DNA from: Streptomyces flavofungini
GTDB taxonomy: Bacteria; Actinomycetota; Actinomycetes; Streptomycetales; Streptomycetaceae
Assembly: GCF_030388665.1 (NCBI RefSeq)
Contig: NZ_CP128846.1
Coordinates: 3,140,001 to 3,204,000 of the forward strand
Direction of reading: 5' to 3'
DNA length: 64,000 nt
Below, one piece after another: positions 9,601-18,574 of this stretch. A program made the translations under genes and the position numbers. The notes below the pieces were generated by a model. It saw nothing but the letters and a program-made list of their open reading frames with translations. It had not been told where the DNA came from and searched no databases. Every line of letters begins with the position of its first letter. Position 1 is the first letter of the stretch.

Positions 9601-10980
9601 TCAGCGCCGTTCGGCGCGCAGAACCAGCTTCTTCGGGTGCAGCGTGATGCCGACCTTGGTGGCCGCGTTCGTCGTGTCGACCGGGCTGAGGCGCCACTTC
9701 CGCAGGACGGTGGCCAGAATGAGCGTCAGCTCCGCCAGACTGAAGTGATCGCCGGGGCACTTACGGTTGCCGACGCTGAACGGCATCATCGCGAACTCCG
9801 GCACGCTCGCGGCGCGTTCCGGATTCCAGCGGTCCGGGTCGAACTCCAGATGCCGCTCGAACGAACGCGGATCGCGTTGCATCGCGTACACGCTGTAGAC
9901 GATGTCCGCGTCGGCCGGAATGCGATAGCCGCCGAGGTCGGTCTCGGCCACCGAGCGGCGCGTGAAAATCCACGCGGCCGGACGTATCCGCATCGCCTCC
10001 GTGACGACATTGCGGGTGTGCGACAGCTCCTTGAGATCGGCGAACGCCACCGGGCGACCCGACGCCACGGAATTTACTTCTTCAACCAACCGCCTTTCCT
10101 GATCGGGGTGTTCGGTGAGCAGATGGAACGTCCACGCCAGCGTGGACGCGACATTCTCCGCGCCCGCGACGACAAGGGAGACCACGTGGTCGTGGATCTC
10201 CTGATCGGCGAGCGGCTCTCCCGTTTCGTCGCGGGCCCGCAGCAATTCGGCCAGGAGGTCCTGTTCCTGGCCGGTGCCGAGGGCGCGGCGTTCGGCGATG
10301 ATCTCGTCGACGAGCGCGTGCAGGTCCGCGAGCGCGCGCTCGAAGCGCCGGTTCGCGGGGGTCGGCACGCGGTAGAGCGGGCCGACGGAGAGCACCATGC
10401 GGCGGTAGAGCCCTTCGAAGACGGTGTGCAGCGACTCGCTGATGCGGTCCGCCTTCTCGCCGATCGAGTCGACCTCAAGGAGCGAGCGGGACACGATGCG
10501 CACGGCGGTGCGGAACATCTCCGCGCTCACGTCCACCGTGCCGCCGTGGTCCCAGCGGGCGGCCGTCGCCTGGGCCTCCTCGGCCATCACGCGAGCGTAG
10601 TCGGCGATGCGCTCGGCTCTGAACGCGGGCTGCATCATGCGGCGCTGGCGGCGGTGCAGCTGGCCGTTGCTGGTGGCCACGCCCTTGCCGAGCAGGACTT
10701 CGAGGGTGTCCCAGAGGGGCCCGCCGACGATGTACTCGGGGCTCTTGAGCATCCGCCCGACCAGTTCGGGGTCGTTCACCGCGTACGCGGTCTTCGGCCC
10801 CAGCCTGATCCGGACGAGATCCCCATGGTCACGCAGGGCGGCGAGGAAGCCGAGCGGGTCGCGCACCAAGTTCCAGGCGTGGCCGAGAACCGGTGCTCCG
10901 CCCTGTACCACCGGTGGGATGCGCAGCTGTGCGGTGGCCGTGGTCGCGGGTATCGCGGATGCCGTGGATTCGACGGTCAT
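9601..10980 (-). CDS. CYP170-family cytochrome P450, albaflavenone-type oxidase
   Basis: A 459-residue P450 with the heme loop FSVGNRKCPGDHF (ligand Cys408), the K-helix ExxR (E328-R331) and an I-helix AGAENVAST (272-280). By family knowledge CYP170A1 oxidises epi-isozizaene at the allylic carbon to albaflavenols and then albaflavenone. The pairing with the synthase supports that role. ATG 10980 overlaps the synthase stop as ATGA, so it is translated after the synthase. Oddity: the usual I-helix Thr after the acidic residue is Asn276, which could alter oxygen activation. Assignment rests mainly on synteny with the synthase; the P450 class is certain. Confidence 0.88.
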   Translation of the reverse strand: MTVESTASAIPATTATAQLRIPPVVQGGAPVLGHAWNLVRDPLGFLAALRDHGDLVRIRLGPKTAYAVNDPELVGRMLKSPEYIVGGPLWDTLEVLLGKGVATSNGQLHRRQRRMMQPAFRAERIADYARVMAEEAQATAARWDHGGTVDVSAEMFRTAVRIVSRSLLEVDSIGEKADRISESLHTVFEGLYRRMVLSVGPLYRVPTPANRRFERALADLHALVDEIIAERRALGTGQEQDLLAELLRARDETGEPLADQEIHDHVVSLVVAGAENVASTLAWTFHLLTEHPDQERRLVEEVNSVASGRPVAFADLKELSHTRNVVTEAMRIRPAAWIFTRRSVAETDLGGYRIPADADIVYSVYAMQRDPRSFERHLEFDPDRWNPERAASVPEFAMMPFSVGNRKCPGDHFSLAELTLILATVLRKWRLSPVDTTNAATKVGITLHPKKLVLRAERR

Positions 10981-12209
10981 TCTTCACCACCAGAGGGATC
11001 GGTTTCTGCCAGGTCGGTGCTCGGGAATTCGGGAACTCCGGCGTCGGACACATACGGGGGAAGAGCCCGGTCGTCCCAACTGTCGACGCGATACCTGCCG
11101 GATTCGTGGTGGAACCAGTACACGGAACTGAACCAGTTCCGCATGTTGAAGACACAGGATTGGAGCGCGGCGCCGATACGCTTTCCGTACGCACCGTCGG
11201 CCGCCATTTCGTCGGCCAGCAGAAGGAGTTCCGGCTCCACTGCCAGAAAGTCACCGACGCAGTCGCTCACGCGCCGGTGCACTTCCGCCACCGTCTCCTC
11301 CAGCGAGAGTCCCTCGTGCTGCATGAGGGATATTCCGAGGTTGTGCACCTCGTCGCCCGCCAATTCCTTGGGGAGCGAGCAGAGGTCGTTGTACCAGGCG
11401 GAGAAATCCTGGGTCGCGAGCGCCGCCGCGCGATATGCCGGATGCCTGCGGACGGAATCCGGCAATTCGCAGCGCGCGGTGGGCTCGAGCAGATCGATCC
11501 ACACCCAGTGCGCGAAGGTGAGGCGGCGCAGTTCCACGTACGCCTCGACGGTCGGGACGGTCCCGGTACGGCGGTTGCCGAACTCGTGGTCGTACGCGTC
11601 GATCACCGGGTGGAAGTGCCGGGCGAACCGCGCGTTCCAGCGTGGCCCGAGGTGCGAGTAGAGCCTCAGGACGCAGTCCGCGAAGCCCGCGACCAGTGGA
11701 TCCGGATGGTTCAGTTGCTCTCGCGGGTGCTCCAGGGTCGCGTGCAGCCCCCGGCACAGCCGCCGCCACTGCGCCGTCCTGCCGTGCACCGCGTCCCGGT
11801 CGTGCCGGTCGTCCCAGCCGAAGAACCAGGAGCTCAAGTCCGCGATGGCGTCGAGCAGTTCGTCCGGGGCGCCGATGTAGTACCCAGCGACCAGGTCGGT
11901 GTAGCAAAGGCTGTCGGCATATGCCGCAACCATGTCGGGGGGCATGAGACGCTTTTCCAGGAGCCATGCCCGCGAGTTCTCCTGAAGCTTTGGCCAATAC
12001 GGATGCAGATGTCGGGGAAACTCCGACTCCACCACCGGAAGGGCCAGCGGGGGCGGTACCGATACCGCCACCGTTCGAACGCCCGGACGCACCGGTCCGG
12101 TCGGCTTGCGGCGTTGCCGCGGGACGCGTTCCGCCGCATATGCCGGAAGCCTTGTCGGTTCCCGTGCTGTCCGGTCCGACCGTGAAGTGCTGTGTGAGGA
12201 AGCAGGCAC
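10977..12209 (-). CDS. Epi-isozizaene synthase (sesquiterpene cyclase)
   Basis: This class I terpene synthase converts farnesyl diphosphate to epi-isozizaene, precursor of the antibiotic albaflavenone. The metal motifs are DDRHD (133-137) preceded by WFFGW, and NDLCSLPKE (274-282). The C-terminal RNWFSSVYWFHHESGRY carries the RY pair. All match the Streptomyces coelicolor enzyme as I recall it. The GTG at 12209 has GAGAGGGG seven bases upstream. It gives an N-terminal extension of about 40 residues, basic and Pro-rich, relative to the roughly 360-residue known enzyme; a GTG at residue 40 or 47 would match that length but lacks a ribosome site. It is operonic with the P450. Confidence 0.92.
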   Translation of the reverse strand: MPASSHSTSRSDRTAREPTRLPAYAAERVPRQRRKPTGPVRPGVRTVAVSVPPPLALPVVESEFPRHLHPYWPKLQENSRAWLLEKRLMPPDMVAAYADSLCYTDLVAGYYIGAPDELLDAIADLSSWFFGWDDRHDRDAVHGRTAQWRRLCRGLHATLEHPREQLNHPDPLVAGFADCVLRLYSHLGPRWNARFARHFHPVIDAYDHEFGNRRTGTVPTVEAYVELRRLTFAHWVWIDLLEPTARCELPDSVRRHPAYRAAALATQDFSAWYNDLCSLPKELAGDEVHNLGISLMQHEGLSLEETVAEVHRRVSDCVGDFLAVEPELLLLADEMAADGAYGKRIGAALQSCVFNMRNWFSSVYWFHHESGRYRVDSWDDRALPPYVSDAGVPEFPSTDLAETDPSGGEE

Positions 12210-12432
12210 GAACTAACCCCTCTCGACCGCCTGAGGACACACGCCCCTCCCGCCGTGCCGGGCGCGCGCCGTTGCGTATCCCCGCGCTTTCCATTCAGCA
12301 CCACAACTGACCGTTCAGGGAACAGATTTGCGCCATTCACTACCCCGGTGTGCCGAGAACATCCCCTTACGTGACTGAATATGGATCACCGGCGTCCGAT
12401 CGTGGGCTAGTCCTGTCCTGTTCTGCGCGGGT

Positions 12433-12484
12433 ACAGCAGCGGCCCCTGGTCAGTGGGGTGTTCCCGACCAGGGGCCGCTGCTGT
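12433..12484 (-). terminator. Perfect 19-bp terminator stem downstream of def
   Basis: ACAGCAGCGGCCCCTGGTC (12433-12451) and GACCAGGGGCCGCTGCTGT (12466-12484) pair perfectly around a 14-base loop. It lies 36 bases past the def stop and upstream of the terpene synthase promoter region. The remaining 12210-12432 stretch holds the synthase ribosome site and no other gene I can support. Confidence 0.88.
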
Positions 12485-12519
12485 CACGTGCTTCCCACGC
12501 GCCTCAACCGGTGCGCAGT

Positions 12520-13170
12520 TCAGTCATTCGGCACCACGGGGTAGCGCGGAGTGCCTTCCTCCATCTGCCGCAGCGCGTCCTTGCGCTCCCGCTTGGAGAG
12601 CCGGTCGATGTAGAGATACCCGTACAGGTGGTCCGTCTCGTGCTGCAGGCAGCGCGCGAAGTAGCCGTTGCCGCGCACCTTGATGGGGTTGCCCCGCTCG
12701 TCCTGACCGGTCACGACGGCGTAGTCCGGGCGGGCGAGCGGCGCGTAGGCCGTCGGCACGGACAGGCAGCCCTCGCCCGAGTCGTCCAGGCTGCGCTGGT
12801 CGGCGGGCAGCTCCTGGAGCACGGGGTTGCACACCACGCCCACGTGCCGGACGCCGTCGTCGTCCATGCAGTCGTAGACGAAGACCTTCAGGTCCACGCC
12901 GATCTGGTTGGCGGCCAGGCCCACGCCCTGCGCGGTGCGCTGGCTGGCGAACATGTCGTCGACCAGCTTCGCGAGCTCGTCGTCGAAGGCGGAGACGTCC
13001 TTGCACTCCTTGTGCAGGACGGGGTTGCCGACGACCGTGATCGGCCGGGATGTGCCGCGCTCGCGGTAGGCCGTCTCGCGCTCCTCGGTGTCCTGCGTGT
13101 CGATGACGAAGCCCTCGTCGTCGACCGGCAGCACTCCGTCCGCGTAAGTCTGCTCAGTGTCCTGCGCCAT
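12520..13170 (-). CDS. def: Peptide deformylase
   Basis: A 216-residue Fe2+/Zn2+ hydrolase that removes the formyl group from nascent proteins. All three signature motifs are present: [10 protein letters not shown] (82-91), EGCLS (133-137, metal ligand Cys135) and HETDH (177-181). The first 40 residues (acidic, [18 protein letters not shown]...) form an N-terminal extension beyond the usual core of about 170 residues. That extension is seen in one actinomycete def class. It is followed by a strong terminator. Spacing of 63 bases to the TPR gene upstream would allow cotranscription. Confidence 0.95.
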   Translation of the reverse strand: MAQDTEQTYADGVLPVDDEGFVIDTQDTEERETAYRERGTSRPITVVGNPVLHKECKDVSAFDDELAKLVDDMFASQRTAQGVGLAANQIGVDLKVFVYDCMDDDGVRHVGVVCNPVLQELPADQRSLDDSGEGCLSVPTAYAPLARPDYAVVTGQDERGNPIKVRGNGYFARCLQHETDHLYGYLYIDRLSKRERKDALRQMEEGTPRYPVVPND

Positions 13171-13233
13171 GTCCGCCGTATGCCTTCTTCCTGGGAACCG
13201 CTGCCTGTGGTGCCCGTACAGGGTACGCGCGGC

Positions 13234-14316
13234 CTAGCAGACCTCTTCCAGGTCCCGCCAGTCCCTGGAGTCCGGGCTGTCGGCCACCCACCCGTCGAGC
13301 AGCCCCCGCACGAGCCCGGCCGGCGCGGCGAGGCCGCACTCGCGCTCCGGCACCCACAGCGCCCCCGGGCTGCGGTGCCCGAGCGGCCCCGGGTGCCCGG
13401 GCTCGCTGTGGTCGTGGGGGTCCAGGTGCTCCCCGTCCCCCTCGTCGCTCGGCATCCGCGACTCCGAGCACATCCGGCACAGCAGCCGCACGGACGACGA
13501 CCAGTCCTCGGCGGCGAACCCGGCGTCGGCGGCGAGCCGCTCCAGGGCGTCCCTGTCCTCCTCGGTGGCGGCCTCCAGGAGGACCACCCACGTGGGCACC
13601 GGGGAGGGCGCCCAGAGCTCGATCTCGTCGAAGACGGGGTACGCGTGCCCGGCGGCCGTGGTCCGCTCGCCGTGCGGCACCCCGTCGTGCAGGACGACCT
13701 CGCCCCAGCGGCGCCCGGAGGACGGCAGCGGGATGGAGAGCACCTCTATCCGCGCCGGGTCCAGCCGGCGGCCCCACACGACCTCCGCCTCGCCCTCCGG
13801 CGAGAGCCGCACGGCCGCGCTGCCGAGCTCCATGCCCACGGGTTCACCCGTGGCGGCGACACCGCCGGGCACCTTCAGGCCGTACGCCTGCCAGGCGCGG
13901 CGCGCGAGCGGCCAGTCCTGGAGCGCGGTCGCCGCGATGCCCACGTTCCACCAGTCGGGGGCTCCCGCGGAGCGGTCGAGCAGCGCCACGGCCCGCAGGC
14001 CCGCGGCCCGCGCCTGCTCCCAGTCGTGCCGGAACTTGTGCAGGAGCGCGAGGTTGAACCAGGACTCGGACAGCCAGGGTTCGAGATCGGCGGCGCGTGT
14101 CAGGAGCGCGCCCGCGTCCTCGTAGCGACCGTCGCCGATGAGCGTGAACGCCCGGTCGGTGGCCTGCCGCCAGGAGGCGGAGGGCCGGTGCCGTCCCTTG
14201 CCGAAGATCCTCACGATTCCCGCCTGCCAGCTCTTGTCGGGGTCTACCCGCTGCCGTGCTGTCGCGCTCGCGCGCTTCCTTCGCATCCAACCACGGACCG
14301 TCGGACGGCCGCTCAT
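13234..14316 (-). CDS. Tetratricopeptide-repeat protein
   Basis: A 360-residue soluble protein. TPR-like helical pairs run from about residue 50 to 150 (AFTLIGDGRYEDAGALLTRA, SWFNLALLHKFRHDWEQARA, WWNVGIAATALQDWPLARRA). The rest is a domain of unknown function with RLLCRMCSESRMPSDEG and several acidic or His stretches. There is no signal peptide or membrane segment. The start MSGRPTVRGWMRRKR is basic. It lies 63 bp upstream of def in the same direction. I cannot name a function; TPR arrays usually serve protein-protein contacts. Confidence 0.85.
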   Translation of the reverse strand: MSGRPTVRGWMRRKRASATARQRVDPDKSWQAGIVRIFGKGRHRPSASWRQATDRAFTLIGDGRYEDAGALLTRAADLEPWLSESWFNLALLHKFRHDWEQARAAGLRAVALLDRSAGAPDWWNVGIAATALQDWPLARRAWQAYGLKVPGGVAATGEPVGMELGSAAVRLSPEGEAEVVWGRRLDPARIEVLSIPLPSSGRRWGEVVLHDGVPHGERTTAAGHAYPVFDEIELWAPSPVPTWVVLLEAATEEDRDALERLAADAGFAAEDWSSSVRLLCRMCSESRMPSDEGDGEHLDPHDHSEPGHPGPLGHRSPGALWVPERECGLAAPAGLVRGLLDGWVADSPDSRDWRDLEEVC

Positions 14317-14378
14317 TACCCATGGGTTACCCAGCTGGGCGCGGGGTCAGACGGCCCGTGGCACACACCACCGCGCCG

Positions 14379-15743
14379 TCACCCGCGCTCCCCCGCGGGC
14401 CCCTGGCGGAGCCCGTCGAAACCCTGGACCAAGGGCCCGTCCGAGCCCTCCGGGGGCGGCTCCGGCGGCCCGGGTGCCTGCCGCCTGTCCCCCGGCCTGC
14501 CCCGGCCCCGGGCGAGCACCCGTGCCAGGGCCTCCACGACCTCCGACTGGTAGTCCCTGCCGGTGGCGAGGCGCAGCCGCTCCAGGGCGCTGAGCGGTCC
14601 CTGTGGCCCGTGTTCCCGAGCCATCTCGTCGTATGCGTTCGCGACGCGCACGATGCGCGCCGTGAGCGGCTGGTCACGGTACGGATCGGCCTGGCGCTCC
14701 ACGACCACGGCGACGTCGGCGGCGACACCTGTCTGGCGTACGACGGCGCCGCCGAGCAGCGCGATCCGGCGCTGCTCGGCCTCGGGCAGGGCTGCGGTGG
14801 CGCCCGCAGGGACGGGGTCGACGAGGGAGAGCTGGCCGATGTCGTGCATCAGGGCGGCGTGCTCGAGGACACCCAGGTCGGCGCCGCAGAGGCCGAGCTC
14901 GCGGCCGGTGGCGCGGCTGAGGTCGGCGACGCGGCGGGCGTGGCCGGGCGGGGTGTATCCGGCGATCTCGGTGGCACGGGCGAGGGAGGCGATGGTCTGC
15001 CGGTAGGTGGCGCGTACGGCCGCGTACCTGCGGAAGGCCAGCTGGGTGAGGAGCAGCGGCAGGCTGAGTACGGGCAGGGCCCACAGCCCGGCCACGGCGA
15101 CCGCGAGCGCCATCACGGCCCCCGTCGCGCACACGGCGGACCCGATCCCCGCCAGGCCCCGCAGCTCGTCGCGCAGCAGCGGCCCGAAGGGCCACCCCGA
15201 CCGGGCGTGCTTCAGGGCGGCGGCGAGCACGGCGTCGCACAGCGCGGTGAGCGCGAGGAGCGTCACGATGACGGCGGCGTAGCCGGGGCCGTGCCCGACG
15301 TGGACCGCCAACTGCCCGGAGTTGTAAAGAGGTTGGAAGCACAGTGCGGCGAAGGCCACGGCGAGCACCCGGCGGGCGATGCGGTCGAGGGACGGGCCAC
15401 GGCCGAGCGCCACCTGCGGCACGGCCGCGACCAGGCCCGCCGCGACGACGACGGCGACGACCTGGAGGACCCCGTGGTGCGTCGGCCGCCCGCCGCACTC
15501 TCCGAGCAGGGCGTACGCGAGCGCCCCCGCGGACCCGAGCGGCGCGGGCTCCCGCTCCGCACCGCTCCCCCACCGCGCCAGCTCCCCGACGGCTATGAGC
15601 ACCCCGAAGGCCAGCGCGACCCGCGGCTCCTCGGCGCCGCCCCAGAGCGTCGCCCCCAGCGCACCGGCGGCGAGGAGCCCGGCGGCGCCGCGGACCGCCC
15701 CCGGGACGACGGCGGGCAGCCGCGGCCCCTCGCCCGGGGTCAC
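14379..15743 (-). CDS. Membrane protein with degenerate HD-GYP-type domain
   Basis: A 454-residue protein starting at GTG 15743, which overlaps the stop of the upstream HD-GYP gene (GTGA). The N-terminal two-thirds has several hydrophobic helices. The C-terminal part retains an HD phosphohydrolase segment: HARRVADLSRATGRELG and LMHDIGQLSL. The following HHE-x-x-DGxGYP segment of true HD-GYP proteins is replaced by VVERQADPYRDQPL, so cyclic-di-GMP hydrolysis is doubtful. The paired gene upstream keeps the full motif, which suggests a duplicated pair in which one copy became regulatory or changed substrate. The longer reading frame up to 15956 overlaps the upstream gene and is rejected. Confidence 0.82.
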   Translation of the reverse strand: MTPGEGPRLPAVVPGAVRGAAGLLAAGALGATLWGGAEEPRVALAFGVLIAVGELARWGSGAEREPAPLGSAGALAYALLGECGGRPTHHGVLQVVAVVVAAGLVAAVPQVALGRGPSLDRIARRVLAVAFAALCFQPLYNSGQLAVHVGHGPGYAAVIVTLLALTALCDAVLAAALKHARSGWPFGPLLRDELRGLAGIGSAVCATGAVMALAVAVAGLWALPVLSLPLLLTQLAFRRYAAVRATYRQTIASLARATEIAGYTPPGHARRVADLSRATGRELGLCGADLGVLEHAALMHDIGQLSLVDPVPAGATAALPEAEQRRIALLGGAVVRQTGVAADVAVVVERQADPYRDQPLTARIVRVANAYDEMAREHGPQGPLSALERLRLATGRDYQSEVVEALARVLARGRGRPGDRRQAPGPPEPPPEGSDGPLVQGFDGLRQGPAGERG

Positions 15744-17179
15744 CGGCGGAGGGGGCGGAACGCTTCGGGGAGGCGCGGGGCGACACCGGCCTCGGAGTCG
15801 GGCGCGGGGTCGTCCGGCGGGAACGCGGCGGCGGCCGGGACGTCGTCCGGCGGGAACGCGGCGGCCGGAACGTCGTCCGACCGGAGCCCGGGGTCGGGCG
15901 CCACCGGCCCCGGGGCCGTCCGGACACCGCCCCCGGCCGTGACCTCCGAGTCCCACCCGTGCCGTTCCAGGGCCCGCGCCAGCGCCCCCACCATCGCCGC
16001 GTCGAACTGTGCTCCGGCGCAGCGTTCCAGTTCGGCGACGGCGGCCGGGACGGGGCGGGCGCGGCGGTAGGAGCGGGATGAGGTCATGGCGTCGAAGGCG
16101 TCGGCGACGGCGACGACGCGGGCGGACTCGGGGATCTGGGCGCCGGTCAGGCCGTAGGGGTAGCCGCTGCCGTCGATGCGCTCGTGGTGGTGCAGGATCG
16201 CCGCCCGCGCGTCGCCGAGGAAGCCGATGCCCCGGACCATCTCGTGACCGTACTCGGGGTGCAGCTCGATCACCCGGCGCTCCTCGGGTGTCAGCGGCCC
16301 CTCCTTGCGCAACAGCCGGGTGGGGACGCCGAGTTTGCCGACGTCGTGCAGGATCCCGGCGAACCGGAGGACCTCCACGCGCTCGTCGGCCATGCCCAGT
16401 TCACGGGCGATCAGGACGGCGGCGCGGCCGACGCGCTCGCTGTGGCCGCGGGTGTAGCGGTCCTTGAGGTCGACGGCCTGCACGAGTGCGCGGATGGTGG
16501 CCTGGTGGGCGGCGCGTTCGCGGTGGTACTGGGCGAACGCCCAGCACGAGACACCCATCGGAAGCAGCACGAGGAGGGCGGCGGGCGGGCCGTAGGGGCT
16601 CTGCCACAGGACGGCCATCATCAGCCCGGCGAGGCCGTGCACGGCGACGGGCGCGAGCGAGCGGGGCAGCAGTCCGCGCCAGGCGGTCCGCGCGGGCACC
16701 CCCTCGGCGGTCACGAGGATCCCGCCGTCGAGCGCGGCGAGGACCGCGGTGAAGGCGAGCACGGCGGCCGCGGCGGGCAGCAGGACGTACGGGAAGTCGG
16801 GCGCCGAAGCCGCCCCGGGCCCGCCGAGCACGGCGTACGCCTGTCCCGCGGCCCAGGCCGCCAGGGCGAGCTGCGCCGCCCGCCAGGCCCGGCGCAGCCC
16901 GCGCGGCTGCCGCTCGACGCGGGCGCACAGGGCGCCCGGTACGGCGACGAGGGCGGCGGCCGCGGGCGGCAGCAGGAAGACCCCGGCGAGCAGGACGGGG
17001 AAGAACGTGCGGGCGGCGACCTCGTGCCGCACGGCGCGCTCGCCCCCGGCGTACAGGGCGGCGAGCAGCGTGAGGACGGTCCACCGGGTGCCGGGGCCGA
17101 GCGCGGGCGCGACGCAGGCGGCGGCGCCGAGGGCGACGCACAGCACGTATCCGCGGGCGCCTGCCGGAACCGAGCGCAT
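15740..17179 (-). CDS. Membrane HD-GYP domain phosphohydrolase (probable c-di-GMP phosphodiesterase)
   Basis: A 479-residue protein. Residues 1-215 hold about six to seven hydrophobic helices in a MASE-like sensor region. The HD-GYP domain follows, with HSERVGRAAVL (246-256), HDVGK (278-282) and the complete HHHERIDGSGYP (330-341), then ADAFDAMTSSRSYR. These are the metal and substrate residues of c-di-GMP phosphodiesterases of this class. The C-terminus has a low-complexity tail of repeated FPPDDVPAAA units, built from about 30-bp DNA repeats at 15810-15880. It is translationally coupled to the degenerate paralogue downstream. The substrate is inferred from the family. Confidence 0.88.
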   Translation of the reverse strand: MRSVPAGARGYVLCVALGAAACVAPALGPGTRWTVLTLLAALYAGGERAVRHEVAARTFFPVLLAGVFLLPPAAAALVAVPGALCARVERQPRGLRRAWRAAQLALAAWAAGQAYAVLGGPGAASAPDFPYVLLPAAAAVLAFTAVLAALDGGILVTAEGVPARTAWRGLLPRSLAPVAVHGLAGLMMAVLWQSPYGPPAALLVLLPMGVSCWAFAQYHRERAAHQATIRALVQAVDLKDRYTRGHSERVGRAAVLIARELGMADERVEVLRFAGILHDVGKLGVPTRLLRKEGPLTPEERRVIELHPEYGHEMVRGIGFLGDARAAILHHHERIDGSGYPYGLTGAQIPESARVVAVADAFDAMTSSRSYRRARPVPAAVAELERCAGAQFDAAMVGALARALERHGWDSEVTAGGGVRTAPGPVAPDPGLRSDDVPAAAFPPDDVPAAAAFPPDDPAPDSEAGVAPRLPEAFRPLRR

Positions 17180-17354
17180 GGCCGCCTCCTCCCCGATCCA
17201 GGTCCGGAGATCCGGAGACTAGAACGGGGTTCGGGCATGCCACGGCTCGCAGCCGCGAATTAGCACCTTCGAGTGAGAAAGCGCGTGAGAAAGAAGAGAA
17301 ACGAACGATCGACGGCCGAAATCCGCCGCCCGGATCAGGGCCCGGGGGGCCGGA

Positions 17355-17663
17355 TCAGGCCGTGCCGTCCACCGGCGTCGCCGTCAGGTCCTGGTCGGGC
17401 ACCGCCTGGCCCGAGCGGATCAGGTCGATCCGGCCCATCACCTTGGCCCGCAGGTCGGCGGGCACGTCGTCCTGGCCGCAGCAGCGCTTCACCAGCTTCT
17501 TGACCGCCTGCTCGAGGCCGTACTTCTCCAGGCACGGAGAGCACTCCTCGAAGTGCGTCTCGAACTTGGTGCAGTCACTGTCCGGCATCTCGTGGTCCAG
17601 GAACTCATAGAGATGGTCCAGGACCTCACTGCAGTCAGTCTCGTGCGGCTCTCCGCAGCTCAT
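17355..17663 (-). CDS. rsrA: Redox-sensing zinc anti-sigma factor RsrA
   Basis: A 102-residue ZAS-family anti-sigma factor that holds SigR until disulfide stress. The zinc motif H37-x3-C41-x2-C44 is present, with redox Cys11 and the other family cysteines Cys3, Cys31, Cys61 and Cys62. In the characterised protein, oxidation links Cys11 with Cys44 or its partner and releases zinc and SigR. The ATG at 17663 overlaps the sigR stop at 17660, the usual coupling that keeps sigma and anti-sigma in balance. The 175-bp gap after it (17180-17354) has no gene. Confidence 0.95.
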   Translation of the reverse strand: MSCGEPHETDCSEVLDHLYEFLDHEMPDSDCTKFETHFEECSPCLEKYGLEQAVKKLVKRCCGQDDVPADLRAKVMGRIDLIRSGQAVPDQDLTATPVDGTA

Positions 17664-18499
17664 GAGCCCGAGCCTTTCGCTTCGTTCGACTCCCCGGCAC
17701 CGGCCGGGACCAGGCCGCGGTCACGCGCGTAGTCCTCCAGCATGCCGCGGAGTTGGCGGCGGCCGCGGTGAAGACGGGACATCACCGTACCGATGGGTGT
17801 ACCCATGATGTCGGCGATCTCCTTGTACGCAAAGCCCTCTACGTCCGCGAGATAGACGGCGATGCGGAATTCCTCCGGAATCGCCTGCAGCGCGTTCTTC
17901 ACGTCGGAGTCCGGCAGGTGGTCGAGCGCCTGCGACTCGGCCGAGCGCAGACCGGTGGACATGTGCGACTCGGCGCGCGCGAGCTGCCAGTCCTCGATCT
18001 CCTCGGCGGCGCTGCGCTGGGGCTCGCGCTGCTTCTTGCGGTACGAGTTGATGAACGTGTTCGTGAGGATGCGGTACAGCCACGCCTTGAGGTTGGTGCC
18101 CTCGCGGAACTGGTGGAACGACGCGTACGCCTTCGCGTAGGTCTCCTGCACCAGGTCCTCCGCGTCCGCCGGGTTGCGCGTCATGCGCAGCGCCGCGGAG
18201 TACATCTGGTCGAGGAACGTCAGCGCGTCCCGCTCGAAGCGGGCCGTGCGCTCCGCGGCCGTCTCCTCGGGCTGCCCCGACTGCTCGGCGTGGCCGTTCT
18301 CGGTCCCTGCGTCGGTCCCAGTGACCGGACCCACCTCCTCCAACGACGTGGCGGGTCCGAAAGCGGCCCCACTCGAATCGGAGGATAGACGACGACCCCC
18401 TGCGCGCGCCGCCCGAATAGGAGCGGCCTTGGGCGCGCTCAGCACCGTCCACTCCAGGTCAGACGTGGTGGAGCGGTTCGGGCAGATGGTCGGTCCCAT
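17660..18499 (-). CDS. sigR: ECF sigma factor SigR (long SigR' form; short form starts at 18334)
   Basis: This oxidative-stress sigma factor controls thiol-redox genes. Sigma-2 is visible as [18 protein letters not shown] and [17 protein letters not shown], and sigma-4 as [20 protein letters not shown] and [14 protein letters not shown]. Two starts are plausible: ATG 18499 (279 residues) and GTG 18334 (224 residues). They differ by exactly 55 residues, the size reported for the unstable SigR' isoform made from the stress-induced promoter. The matching promoter lies just upstream of 18499. The short form is probably the constitutive product. It is followed at once by rsrA. Confidence 0.95.
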   Translation of the reverse strand: MGPTICPNRSTTSDLEWTVLSAPKAAPIRAARAGGRRLSSDSSGAAFGPATSLEEVGPVTGTDAGTENGHAEQSGQPEETAAERTARFERDALTFLDQMYSAALRMTRNPADAEDLVQETYAKAYASFHQFREGTNLKAWLYRILTNTFINSYRKKQREPQRSAAEEIEDWQLARAESHMSTGLRSAESQALDHLPDSDVKNALQAIPEEFRIAVYLADVEGFAYKEIADIMGTPIGTVMSRLHRGRRQLRGMLEDYARDRGLVPAGAGESNEAKGSGS

Positions 18500-18547
18500 G
18501 CGGTGGGCTCCCTCTCGTACGAACGGCTGTCGGGGTCTGCTGGCGAC

Positions 18548-18574
18548 AACAGCCGTCACGCACCCAACATTCCC
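18548..18574 (-). promoter_or_regulatory. SigR-dependent promoter of sigR (p2-type)
   Basis: On the minus strand GGGAAT (18574-18569), an 18-base spacer and GTT (18550-18548) match the SigR consensus GGGAAT-N18-GTT. It lies about 50 bases before ATG 18499, the start of the long SigR' form. The -35 box is 11 bases outside the end of the hydrolase gene and the promoter body overlaps its stop codon. Confidence 0.85.

Noticed and set aside
14379..15956. Longer start for the degenerate HD-GYP protein
   Set aside because: The extra N-terminus is an Arg/Pro/Gly shadow of the upstream gene's tail; the GTGA overlap at 15743 is the natural start.
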